A stretch of DNA of 64,000 nt from Paenibacillus_V sp046244365 (GTDB lineage: Bacteria > Bacillota > Bacilli > Paenibacillales > NBRC-103111). The notes beneath the pieces are model-generated. The model searched no databases. It saw only the letters and a program-made list of their open reading frames with translations, and was not told the origin of the DNA. This document shows positions 1 to 7,986 of the stretch, piece after piece. A program made the position numbers and the translations under genes. Numbering within the stretch: the first letter of the stretch is position 1; the number at the start of each line of letters is the position of its first letter. Location: assembly GCF_046244365.1 (NCBI RefSeq), contig NZ_CP176395.1, positions 6,324,001 through 6,388,000 on the forward strand, written 5' to 3'.

Positions 1-578
1 TGCGAATAGGCGGACTCCATAGATATTTTGGTCGACGAGAAAATGAAGATGCCAGCCATATGCTCGTTACCTGCTTTAACCGTACCGCTTCTTCCGTCTA
101 TCTCTACATGCCCCATTAAGTTGACATTGTTCACACGGTTCATCACCAGAATTCTTGTCGTTGCTGGCGCGTTGTCGATCACCTTCAGGACAGCCCCCGG
201 CTGAAACCGAATAGATGCATTAGACGGTATCGTTAAGCACCACCAGTCATTAGACGCCCCGTTCCTTGCTTTCTTCGGACTAACTAAGTAAGTTTTGGCT
301 GGAAAATACACCGTTATCCCGACGGCAGCCGCTTTATCAATCGTTCGCTGAAGATTTACGGTATCATCCGTAATTCCGTCCCCAAGTGCCCCTTCCGATA
401 AAACATTCACATGATTCGAAAGATCGCCTTCTTCGACAGTTAAAGGAAACATGTCTCGATTGATAGACGGCAGCGGGACGGGAGAAGACGGTTTGTTCCA
501 TAAATAGAGCGAGAGAACGATGACGATCATAAGGCAACAAGCAATCACAATGAGGACGAGCTTCCTAATGGTCGTCAC
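1..578 (-). CDS. Membrane-anchored beta-helix (pectate-lyase-like) protein, 3' end outside window
   Basis: At least 192 residues are visible; the gene runs off the left edge. The start is a GTG at 578, preceded by GAGGAG nine bases upstream. Residues 4-27 form one hydrophobic segment after a basic N-terminus, so the protein is probably membrane-anchored or secreted. From about residue 58 the motif GDGITDDT, followed by a helix and GITVYFPAKTYLV, is the classic N-terminal signature of the Pectate_lyase_3 / GH28-like right-handed beta-helix family. Such enzymes cleave or modify uronic-acid-rich polysaccharides. It is the last visible gene of the eps operon, so a lyase or hydrolase acting on the polymer made here, outside the membrane, is the likely role. 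Substrate and catalytic residues lie beyond what can be seen. Confidence 0.8.
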   Translation of the reverse strand, partial: MTTIRKLVLIVIACCLMIVIVLSLYLWNKPSSPVPLPSINRDMFPLTVEEGDLSNHVNVLSEGALGDGITDDTVNLQRTIDKAAAVGITVYFPAKTYLVSPKKARNGASNDWWCLTIPSNASIRFQPGAVLKVIDNAPATTRILVMNRVNNVNLMGHVEIDGRSGTVKAGNEHMAGIFIFSSTKISMESAYS

Positions 579-622
579 CTTTGACAACTCCTCGAATATT
601 CCTAGTTATAGTCTGAACTTAC

Positions 623-781
623 CTAGCCCTCTTTTCCACAGGCCACATATTTCAGAAAGATTTGTTTTAAATCGTTAATATAAGATTGAACCGTATGATC
701 GGTCGAAGCGTGCGCCGTCACATTATCTATGAAACGGGCGAGCTCCTCCGTCAATTGCTTCGATTCCTTTTTACCGTTCAT
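623..781 (-). CDS. 52-residue protein, translationally coupled small gene in the eps operon
   Basis: A 52-aa reading frame whose ATG directly abuts the TGA stop of the upstream aminotransferase gene. AAGGTG lies six bases before the ATG, so translation is probably coupled. The peptide is charged at the N-terminus, has no membrane segment, and contains one Cys near its end. The central stretch from about STDHTVQSYINDLKQ looks faintly like the helical SAM-like core-binding domain of tyrosine recombinases, but it is far too short to be a recombinase. It shows no Spo0E-type SQELD motif. The function is unknown. Its position inside a tightly packed operon and its good ribosome binding site are the main reasons to believe it is real. 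Confidence 0.65.
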   Translation of the reverse strand: MNGKKESKQLTEELARFIDNVTAHASTDHTVQSYINDLKQIFLKYVACGKEG

Positions 782-1972
782 TCAGATCACCTTAGGAGGC
801 AACAAGTATCGGCTGTTTGCCGCCTGGAGTAAATTGTTGACGACGCCAACAACCCTCTCCTGTTCATCTTTCTTAAGATCGGAGCCCGAAGGCAAGCACA
901 ACCCATTCTCGAACAATTTATCAGAGACGCTTTCCCCAATCTCATGGGGATAGTACGAACATCCCTGAAATAGAGGCTGCAAATGCAGCGGCTTCCAAAC
1001 CGGCCTGGCTTCGATTTGATGAATCGCCAGTTCTTCAATGATGTGCGCGCTCGTTACCCCGGTCTCCTTCCCATCTACAAGCAGTGTCGTTAACCACCTC
1101 GTAGAGCGGCCGAAGTCTGCCTCCGGCATAAATGCAAAAGCGGATACGTTATGCCATGCTTCCGTATATTGGGCGAATACTTGGCGTCGAGCACGTACCC
1201 TATCTTCCAGCACTTGAAGCTGACCTCTTCCTATTCCCGCCAGAATATTACTCATCCTGTAGTTAAACCCGAGCTCGGAATGCTGATAATGCCGGGCTGC
1301 ATCTCTAGCTTGAGTAGCCCAGAAACGCGCTTTCTCCAAAGCCGCCTTATCGTCGGATACGAGCATGCCTCCACCCGAAGTCGTAATGATTTTATTACCG
1401 TTAAAGGAATAAATGCCGAAAGTACCGAGCGTCCCGCTAGCCTTTCCCCGATATGTCGCTCCAAGCGATTCGGCGGCATCTTCGATGACCGGTACGCCGT
1501 AATGATTGCAAATATGTAAAATCGGATCCATGTCCGCGCTCTGCCCATAAAGATTGACGACAACGACGGCTTTGGGAAGCCGCTTGGCTGATTCAGCTTC
1601 TTCAAAAGCACGTTTAAGCGCCTGTGGAGACATGTTCCACGAATGCGGCTCGGAGTCAATAAAAACAGGCTGCGCACCCTGATATAAAATCGGATTCGCG
1701 CTGGCGACGAACGTTAACGTCGAACAAAAAACAAGGTCGCCTTCCCCTACGCCAGTTAATTTCATCGCCATATGGAGAGCTGCAGTCCCCGAGCTCAACG
1801 CTACAGCTCCGGCAGCTCCGACATACCGGGCTACTTCCTTCTCAAACTCATCTACATTCGGTCCGATCGGTGCGATCCAATTTGTCTCGAAAGCTTCTTC
1901 GACATACTTCTTTTCCTGCATGCCCATATGCGGAGGAGATAAATAAATCCTATTTTTTAAACTGAGATTCAT
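782..1972 (-). CDS. DegT/DnrJ/EryC1/StrS-family PLP aminotransferase (EpsN/PglE-like)
   Basis: 396 residues, typical for the family. These enzymes transfer an amino group from glutamate to a keto-sugar nucleotide (for example UDP-4-keto-6-deoxy-GlcNAc) using PLP. The substrate-binding start NWIAPIGPNVDEFE, the SSGTAALHMA helix, the VIEDAAESLGA aspartate motif and the Schiff-base lysine in SFNGNKIITTSGGG are all present. The ATG at 1972 is chosen over an upstream ATG at 1996 because GAGGGAG lies between them and the conserved domain starts right after 1972; the spacing of 12 is slightly long. It pairs functionally with the PglF/EpsC-like dehydratase at 9285-11138, giving a 4-amino sugar for the exopolysaccharide. 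The acetyltransferase (PglD/EpsM-like) that normally completes this pathway is not in the window. Confidence 0.9.
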   Translation of the reverse strand: MNLSLKNRIYLSPPHMGMQEKKYVEEAFETNWIAPIGPNVDEFEKEVARYVGAAGAVALSSGTAALHMAMKLTGVGEGDLVFCSTLTFVASANPILYQGAQPVFIDSEPHSWNMSPQALKRAFEEAESAKRLPKAVVVVNLYGQSADMDPILHICNHYGVPVIEDAAESLGATYRGKASGTLGTFGIYSFNGNKIITTSGGGMLVSDDKAALEKARFWATQARDAARHYQHSELGFNYRMSNILAGIGRGQLQVLEDRVRARRQVFAQYTEAWHNVSAFAFMPEADFGRSTRWLTTLLVDGKETGVTSAHIIEELAIHQIEARPVWKPLHLQPLFQGCSYYPHEIGESVSDKLFENGLCLPSGSDLKKDEQERVVGVVNNLLQAANSRYLLPPKVI

Positions 1973-2010
1973 TGTGCACCGACACTCCCTCATCATATAT
2001 AGGAATTACT

Positions 2011-2679
2011 CTATGAAATAAGCTCTTTCAACGAATACAACGATTCCATCCGATATTCAGCCGCATAGGAACGATCCGGCAAAATCTTTCCGTACTCTCC
2101 ATCTGAACGGATGATTTGTACGGTCGTCCACCCCAGTTTTTTGGCAGTAACGAAATCTTTTCTCGGGTTATCCCCGACATATACACATTCCATTCCAACA
2201 CAATCGAGGGCACTCATCATTTTGAGGTAGGGAAGTTCGCTTGGCTTCCAATGTTCTCTGCCGAACATATCCGTACACAAAATGTTGTCAATAGTATCCC
2301 GCAGTTGCAAGGCATCGATTTTATTTAACTGAGAAACAAGGTATCCGTCAGTTATAATGCCCGTTCGGTATGCGCCTGCATAAAACGAAATCGCCCATCT
2401 AGCGTCATCGAATAGGGAAATATTCGGACGATGTGAGCGATAAACGTCAATGAGTTGTTTAATTAGTGAGTCATCATAAGGAAAACGCAGCGACTCGAGG
2501 ACGCGATTAAAAATCGTCCCTCTTCCTCCTTGTTCAAAGCAAGCTACAGCTAGATCATAAAAACCTTCTAGGTGCAACTCCTCATTCAGAAAATGGTCCA
2601 CCGCGCGAAAGCCGCTCCATACAAATTGTTTTTCTGGGTACAGGGTATCGTCTAGATCAAATACGACCGCCTTATGCAT
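2011..2679 (-). CDS. HAD-superfamily hydrolase in the eps operon
   Basis: 222 residues with the haloacid-dehalogenase fold. Motif I is VFDLDDTLYP (nucleophile and acid Asp), a Lys motif lies in HWKPSELPY, and motif IV is VYVGDNPRKDF. It probably dephosphorylates a small metabolite or sugar phosphate in the cytoplasm. The first eight bases of the gene (ATGCATAA) overlap the end of the ATP-grasp gene, so the two are made together. In other glycan clusters a HAD/ATP-grasp pair often builds or attaches an amino-acid-like or phosphorylated substituent; that role is an inference here. The specific substrate cannot be read from the sequence. Confidence 0.85.
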   Translation of the reverse strand: MHKAVVFDLDDTLYPEKQFVWSGFRAVDHFLNEELHLEGFYDLAVACFEQGGRGTIFNRVLESLRFPYDDSLIKQLIDVYRSHRPNISLFDDARWAISFYAGAYRTGIITDGYLVSQLNKIDALQLRDTIDNILCTDMFGREHWKPSELPYLKMMSALDCVGMECVYVGDNPRKDFVTAKKLGWTTVQIIRSDGEYGKILPDRSYAAEYRMESLYSLKELIS

Positions 2680-3658
2680 GGGCGATCATTTCTTTTCTTA
2701 TGTAAATGGCGTCATCATACCGCAGCATGACAAGGCCGTCTTCCCAATCGTTTATTTGCTGGCCGATTTGTTGTCCCAGCATCATTTGAATGATCCAGCG
2801 CGGAAAATCCGCTCCTGCTGCAGCAGCCAAAGGGAATCCGCCACCGAACCTAGGATTGATTTCGATGAATTTCAATTTGTTGTCGGCGGTCAAGAAACAC
2901 TGGACGGTTATACAGCCAACAGCGCCCGGCAGCGATTCAACCACATACTTAGCCGCTTCCATCAATTCATGGTTTTTGACCGTAATCCCTTTACTGACCT
3001 CGCCGGCACGCGTTTCCAAGCGTAAGCGAGGGACGACGGAACGAACCTTTCCTTCAAAATCCACCAATATGTCAAGCGTATACTCGTCACCTGAAACGAA
3101 CTCCTGAACCATCGCATTCGGTATATAATTACGAAAAAAAGCAAGCTCCTCGGCATTATTGATTTTCATTGCCCCGACACTACAGCTGCCGTCGAACGGC
3201 TTGAGGAAAATAGGGAAACTTGCCGCCGGATCTTGCTCGAATCGTTCGGGATCAAGTACGGCTGGCGTATCTACGCCGATACGGGCAAAGTATTCGTACG
3301 TATTTTCTTTATCGAAGCATATCTCGTTCGTTTCCTCAGATGAAACAAGGACGGTCGTTCCTGCTATTTCGAATTCGGGTTTGAATTTAGAAAACAAAGA
3401 GAGCTCATTATCGATTAACGGAACAAGAAGTCTAATGTTGTATTTCTTGCATATTCGCAATATCTCGTGAATATACGAGTCGTCGGACACCTTGGGAACA
3501 AGTTCATGAAAATCGGAGACAAACGATGTCGGGGATGTTGACTTGGCGTCTACCGTAACGATTTTGCCTTCGATCCGCAAATCGCTTAATGTTTTTTTGA
3601 AATGCCGGATCAGGGACACTCTTCTACCGGAACTAGTGAATAATATATTAAAGTCCAT
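2672..3658 (-). CDS. ATP-grasp ligase, carbamoyl-phosphate-synthase/PylC-like
   Basis: 328 residues. ATP-grasp enzymes activate a carboxylate as acyl phosphate and join it to an amine or thiol. The visible signature includes the N-terminal TSSGRRVSL Rossmann-like loop, the ATP-lid region FLKPFDGSCSVG near residue 140, VQEFVSGDEYT, and the metal-binding FIEINPRFGGG near residue 270. The ATG at 3658 is chosen rather than an upstream frame extension because AAGGAG lies just before it, inside the 3' end of the sugar transferase gene, with an 11-base overlap. Its place between the initiating transferase and a HAD phosphatase suggests that it decorates the repeat unit or a precursor, possibly with an amino acid. 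The substrate is unknown. Confidence 0.85.
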   Translation of the reverse strand: MDFNILFTSSGRRVSLIRHFKKTLSDLRIEGKIVTVDAKSTSPTSFVSDFHELVPKVSDDSYIHEILRICKKYNIRLLVPLIDNELSLFSKFKPEFEIAGTTVLVSSEETNEICFDKENTYEYFARIGVDTPAVLDPERFEQDPAASFPIFLKPFDGSCSVGAMKINNAEELAFFRNYIPNAMVQEFVSGDEYTLDILVDFEGKVRSVVPRLRLETRAGEVSKGITVKNHELMEAAKYVVESLPGAVGCITVQCFLTADNKLKFIEINPRFGGGFPLAAAAGADFPRWIIQMMLGQQIGQQINDWEDGLVMLRYDDAIYIRKEMIAHA

Positions 3659-4259
3659 GATCTTTAATCTCCTTTTCTCCTGTGTAAAGCGGCATCGTAA
3701 CGTATACTTCCTGCCTAACGTCTCTTGTATCGAGCACTTCCTTGACGGTAAGCCATATGATTTTGAGATCCAATAGAAAAGAACGGTTCTCCACATACCA
3801 AAGATCCATGGCAAACTTTTCTTCCCAACTGATTGCGTTCCGCCCATTGACCTGAGCCCAACCCGTCAATCCCGGTCGCACTTCATGCCTTCTTGCTTGA
3901 CTCGGCGTATATATTGGCAAATATTCCATTAAAAGCGGGCGTGGCCCGACCAAGCTGATATCACCTTTGAATATATTGAAAAGCTGCGGCAATTCATCAA
4001 TGCTAAATTTTCTCAGAAACTTTCCGAAAGCGGTTAACCGCAAACCGTCCGGGAGTAAATTACCGGCGTCGTCGACACTATTCAGCATCGTACGAAACTT
4101 ATAGATCACGAAAGGTTTACCGTGCAAGCCTGGACGCTGTTGGGTAAACAATACCGGCGATCCAAGCTTGAGCTTAACAAGTAAAGCAAACAGAAGGATG
4201 ATGGGAAAAAGCAGGGCTATCGCGCATAATGAGACTAGTACATCAAACGATCGTTTCAT
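3648..4259 (-). CDS. Initiating phosphoglycosyl transferase (bacterial sugar transferase, EpsL/PglC-like)
   Basis: 203 residues, the size of the small monotopic type. It transfers a sugar-1-phosphate from an NDP-sugar to undecaprenyl phosphate at the inner face of the membrane, starting each repeat unit. The single re-entrant hydrophobic segment (residues 8-30), YKFRTM near 74, the catalytic DELPQLFN Asp-Glu pair, GDISLVGPRP and the RPGLTGWAQVNGRN block are all visible. Its start overlaps the stop of the upstream glycosyltransferase by ATGA and its end overlaps the ATP-grasp gene, consistent with one polycistronic unit. Given the dehydratase and aminotransferase genes nearby, the sugar could be an N-acetylated amino sugar such as a bacillosamine-type residue; that specificity is inferred. 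Confidence 0.93.
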   Translation of the reverse strand: MKRSFDVLVSLCAIALLFPIILLFALLVKLKLGSPVLFTQQRPGLHGKPFVIYKFRTMLNSVDDAGNLLPDGLRLTAFGKFLRKFSIDELPQLFNIFKGDISLVGPRPLLMEYLPIYTPSQARRHEVRPGLTGWAQVNGRNAISWEEKFAMDLWYVENRSFLLDLKIIWLTVKEVLDTRDVRQEVYVTMPLYTGEKEIKDHGL

Positions 4260-5386
4260 CCGTGTAATAACTCCTTATAGATGGCATCGTGCTCGCCCAG
4301 AATTTTATCGAGTTCATATTCCTGTTCAATTTTTTTTCTGGAGAGCGCCCCCATTTCATGCCTTAACGCCGGATCCTGAATGAGCGCCAAACAGCTATCG
4401 GCTATTTTTTCCGGCTGCATGACAGGAACCAGGAATCCATTTTCGCCATGGACGACCAGGTCGCGGTTCCCTCGGATATCCGTCAATACGACCGGAATGG
4501 CCATCGACATCATCTCCATAACCGAACGAGGCAGTCCTTCCCTTAAGGAAACAAGAAGGCCGATATCCGTAATGCTTAAAATATCGTCGATATCGCTGCG
4601 ATAGCCCAAGCATTTGACATGACTCTCCAAATGTCGAAGCGCGATTTCCTTCTTGACCATCTCCTGATGATGCCCTTGACCTGCCAGTAAAATCACGAAG
4701 TCCGTATATTTTTGCTTTAAACGCTCACACGCTTCAATGACGTCGATATGTCTTTTGTTTGCGGTAAATTCCGCCAAGTGGGTAATGACGACGGTATCTC
4801 TAGCGATGCCGAGCTCCTTCTTTACTTGATCCCGCCGACTATGCGAATACTCCTTGAGATCGAACCGCCTCATATCAACGCCAATCCCTTTGATATACAG
4901 TACTTTGTTCTTGTGGACTAATTTATGAGCGGCTTGGTAATCGTCGCTGTTGATCACGATGAGCTTATCCGTTCTGTATCCGGCTACTTTCTCGCTAAGG
5001 AAATAAATCAGATTAGATAGTCCTTTTCCTTGTTCATTGAAATGAAAGCCGTGAGCCGTGTAATACACTTTGCATGTTCTATACGCAACCATTCGCGTAA
5101 TAAATGAAGCGATCGGCGTGTGAACGTGTACGGCATCATAATGATAGGTATTGAACAGCTTTCTGATTTTCTTAACGGCAACCAGATTCGAAAAGCTCAG
5201 CAGGCCTCTGCTGAAAGGGATATGGAAAATCGTAACTCCACCTAGCAACTCGCTAAACTTCGGCAAATCCGAAATACAGGTAGCGACATGGACGTCAAAG
5301 CCTTGTTCCTGCAATCGACGAATATGCGGAACTAAAAAAGCGCTAATCGTCGCTTGCACCGTTGTCACGATCAATATCGTTTTCAT
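4256..5386 (-). CDS. GT4-family glycosyltransferase (EpsD-like)
   Basis: 376 residues with a GT-B fold. The N-terminal domain begins KTILIVTTVQATISAFLVPHI. The C-terminal nucleotide-sugar domain has GLLVSLREGLPRSVMEMM, the E-x7-E-type acceptor/donor motif, followed by IRGNRDLVVHGENGFLV. It adds a sugar to the lipid-linked repeat unit in the cytoplasm. The start ATG at 5386 follows AAGAGGGG at good spacing and lies 13 bases after the preceding gene; a frame extension into that gene lacks a ribosome binding site and is ignored. The organisation resembles the EpsD gene of the B. subtilis eps operon. Confidence 0.9.
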   Translation of the reverse strand: MKTILIVTTVQATISAFLVPHIRRLQEQGFDVHVATCISDLPKFSELLGGVTIFHIPFSRGLLSFSNLVAVKKIRKLFNTYHYDAVHVHTPIASFITRMVAYRTCKVYYTAHGFHFNEQGKGLSNLIYFLSEKVAGYRTDKLIVINSDDYQAAHKLVHKNKVLYIKGIGVDMRRFDLKEYSHSRRDQVKKELGIARDTVVITHLAEFTANKRHIDVIEACERLKQKYTDFVILLAGQGHHQEMVKKEIALRHLESHVKCLGYRSDIDDILSITDIGLLVSLREGLPRSVMEMMSMAIPVVLTDIRGNRDLVVHGENGFLVPVMQPEKIADSCLALIQDPALRHEMGALSRKKIEQEYELDKILGEHDAIYKELLHG

Positions 5387-5399
5387 TTTATTCCCCTCT

Positions 5400-6782
5400 T
5401 CAGGAAGCCTCTTCATGAATCGGCTTGGAAATCCAATATAGAACGAATGCAAAGTAAACCCAAAGGACCCTGAAATTCTCAATATTGATCGAGAATGCTT
5501 GAACCCCCAAGGCAATCAGACTTATGAATAAGTAAGACGAAACCGCATCCCCCTTCTTCATGCGCTGGCTCAGCTTGATAATCAAAAACGCCGGCAGAGA
5601 AAGCAGTGCGATGAATCCGAGAGCGCCCGTTTCAGCCAAAAAACCCAGATAGGTGTTGTGCGGAATGTTGTGGATATTTGAGTTGAACATAGAGGCAGCC
5701 GTTCTATACTGTCCTGACCCCACTCCAAAAAGCGGATTTTTTTGCCACAATTCGAGTGCTGTTTCCCAAAGCATCAGCCGATTTTGCGTTCCGGGATCAT
5801 TCCCGCTGACCTGCGTGATCCGATCCACTGCCGTTTCAATAAATGTAACGTGCAAGTTGAGTAAAATCGTTCCGACGATGGCAAAAATAGCGGCAATGGT
5901 AATGAATTTCATTATATTCTTGATCCCGTTGCCTCGTTGACTTACTGCGATGACGACCATCGAAAGGACGAGGCCTATCAATAAACCGATTACGCCTCCG
6001 CGCGAAGAAGTCAGAAACAGGGCTATTATGATCAGCAGGATGTTTATTCCGAACCGTCTGCCTCGAAGCCGGTTGTATGTCAAACAAATACCAAGCGATA
6101 AAATCAAATAGGCGGCTGCAAGGTTCGGATCCTCGAATGTCCCCTGCGCCCGGAAGGCAAGCGTAAGCCCCGTCGTTTTTCCGACATAAAACAAGCTGAC
6201 TCCAATAATGCAAAGCAAGGAAAAAATGACGGAAATGAAGTTCCAGCTTTTCAGAAACCGGGGCTCAAACGACTTCCCCCCGCGGTGAAAGCAGAGCAAA
6301 AGCACAATAAAGTAAACGAAGCATGTCGTTATTTTAATGAAATTGGAAATGCCATATCGGTAATCCACCACATTGGCTATGGCCGATAACAGAAAAGAAG
6401 AAGACATCGCACACATTAAACCTAAGACTGCAAGCAAATATTGTCTGTATTTACCAAAAAACGCCTTCATAGAAGACCAGGGCATCTTATACATGGATAA
6501 CATTAACAACGGCAAAATAAAATCGGCAAACGAAATGTTTAAGTTGAAGCCGACGTTGAGGTAGAACATAACCGGAAGCAGCAAAACAAGATATTCGAAC
6601 AATCCGATCCGGTAGATTAAGGTTATTGCTATCAAACCCGCAACTCCGACCGTATAAATAGCATATTGCGGATAAAAAGAAATGAATAAGCCGAACGAAA
6701 TTCCGAGTGCCAACAAACAACCAGCTTGGAAAAAACCGAGCTCTATATTTCCGATTTTGGATCTACTCATATAGAGCTTCAC
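5400..6782 (-). CDS. O-antigen ligase / Wzy-type polysaccharide polymerase
   Basis: 460 residues with about 10-12 predicted membrane helices and a large loop of the O-antigen ligase family near residues 330-400 (RLMLWETALELWQKNPLFGVGSGQ, then HNIPHNTYLGFLAETG). Such proteins polymerise or transfer undecaprenyl-linked repeat units on the outer face of the membrane. The GTG at 6782 overlaps the preceding stop codon (GTGA) and has AGGGG seven bases upstream; the ATG at 6770 lacks such support. In this operon it is the best candidate for the polymerase of a Wzx/Wzy-type pathway together with the flippase at 7987. Confidence 0.88.
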   Translation of the reverse strand: MKLYMSRSKIGNIELGFFQAGCLLALGISFGLFISFYPQYAIYTVGVAGLIAITLIYRIGLFEYLVLLLPVMFYLNVGFNLNISFADFILPLLMLSMYKMPWSSMKAFFGKYRQYLLAVLGLMCAMSSSFLLSAIANVVDYRYGISNFIKITTCFVYFIVLLLCFHRGGKSFEPRFLKSWNFISVIFSLLCIIGVSLFYVGKTTGLTLAFRAQGTFEDPNLAAAYLILSLGICLTYNRLRGRRFGINILLIIIALFLTSSRGGVIGLLIGLVLSMVVIAVSQRGNGIKNIMKFITIAAIFAIVGTILLNLHVTFIETAVDRITQVSGNDPGTQNRLMLWETALELWQKNPLFGVGSGQYRTAASMFNSNIHNIPHNTYLGFLAETGALGFIALLSLPAFLIIKLSQRMKKGDAVSSYLFISLIALGVQAFSINIENFRVLWVYFAFVLYWISKPIHEEAS

Positions 6783-7966
6783 ACATTCACCCCTAATTTA
6801 ACGAAACCCTCAAAATCCCTCCAGAACGTCGTACGCCTCGTCTCCAATTGTTCCGAGGTATACTCCTTAGCTTTATTCAAGCTTTGTTCGGAAGCACGCC
6901 GCTGCCACTCTTTATCCTCGTACATCTTCCGGATAAGCGTCGCCAATTGCTTGTTGTCACCTGGACGAATCAAGCAATTGGCCGGTAAAAGCTCCGGAAT
7001 GCCGCCAATTGTGGATCCGATAGCCGGCAAACCTCTGCTCATCGCTTCCACAAGGGCACGCGGCAGCCCTTCCTGACGGCTTGGCTGAATGTATATGTTT
7101 AAATCGTCAAGCCACTCGTAGACTGCCGGTCCGCTTGGTAACGGTTTGGAAAAAACGACATTTTCCGCAACATCGAAGCTTTTCGCTATTTCTATCCATG
7201 GCTGAGGATTTCCGACTCCCAAGACTCGCAGTTCGACATTCGGAATGTATTTCTTCACTTCGGCCACTGCTTGTATCGCCGTATCGATTCCTTTGTAATT
7301 GACGAGCGACCCGATCAGTCCTATGCGAAAAGGCTGCTGATCGAAATCGTCGATTTTGGCATTTCGGGTAGCAAGTACTCCTTCATCGACATTCGGTATG
7401 AAAACATCGGAACAACCTACTGTTTTGCCTTTCGAAGGAAAATGATCCTGCAAAAAACGGGTAGTTACGTAAAGGGCGTAGGGTGCGTTTTTGACCAAGT
7501 ATTTGGTATATATCGTGTTAATCGGAGCATAGAGCTTTCCTTGCCACGACCCATAATTCCAGAGCGCATCCCATGGATGACCGACTACTTCAACTGCATA
7601 AGGTTTGCCCATCGTCTTTGCGATTTGTATGGCCATCGCTCCAATTTCACTGGGAAGCCTTGCTATCAGCGCATCCGCATCCTTTAATTGACGCTCCAAT
7701 TCTTGCTTAACTTTCGATCGTTGTGTAAAGCGGGAAGTCGGACTGCTAAGGGAAGGAACGGGTGCAAAATCAACATTCGGTCCACTCGACAATTTCCGTT
7801 CATCATACGTGCCGGCGGCGTTCTGATCGCGTTTTCTGGTTACGACCGTGACATGATCAAAAACCTTTAAATATCGCTGCCACAACCTGTAATTGAATGT
7901 TTCATTAAAGTACAAACCGTCCGGACTCTTCTCTAAATAAACGTCATGTGCAAAAACGACGCGCAT
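6779..7966 (-). CDS. GT4-family glycosyltransferase
   Basis: 395 residues, GT-B fold. A nucleotide-binding C-terminal domain shows FRIGLIGSLVNYKGIDTAIQA, then IYIQPSRQEGLPRALVEAMSRGLPAIG, the usual donor-sugar motif. The start ATG at 7966 follows GGGGTG with a six-base gap; the longer open frame reaching 8197 is only an extension into the flippase gene. It is the second sugar-adding enzyme of the repeat-unit assembly line. Acceptor and donor cannot be deduced. Its last codons carry the ribosome binding site of the polymerase gene. Confidence 0.9.
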   Translation of the reverse strand: MRVVFAHDVYLEKSPDGLYFNETFNYRLWQRYLKVFDHVTVVTRKRDQNAAGTYDERKLSSGPNVDFAPVPSLSSPTSRFTQRSKVKQELERQLKDADALIARLPSEIGAMAIQIAKTMGKPYAVEVVGHPWDALWNYGSWQGKLYAPINTIYTKYLVKNAPYALYVTTRFLQDHFPSKGKTVGCSDVFIPNVDEGVLATRNAKIDDFDQQPFRIGLIGSLVNYKGIDTAIQAVAEVKKYIPNVELRVLGVGNPQPWIEIAKSFDVAENVVFSKPLPSGPAVYEWLDDLNIYIQPSRQEGLPRALVEAMSRGLPAIGSTIGGIPELLPANCLIRPGDNKQLATLIRKMYEDKEWQRRASEQSLNKAKEYTSEQLETRRTTFWRDFEGFVKLGVNV

Positions 7967-7986
7967 GAGATACACCCCATTTTTTA

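Noticed and set aside
623..781. Truncated tyrosine recombinase or integrase remnant
   Set aside because: The resemblance to the SAM-like domain is faint, no catalytic domain follows, and the frame has its own start and stop fitted to the operon.
2672..3847. Longer version of the ATP-grasp protein
   Set aside because: The extra 63 residues overlap the sugar transferase and have no homology pattern; AAGGAG points to the ATG at 3658.
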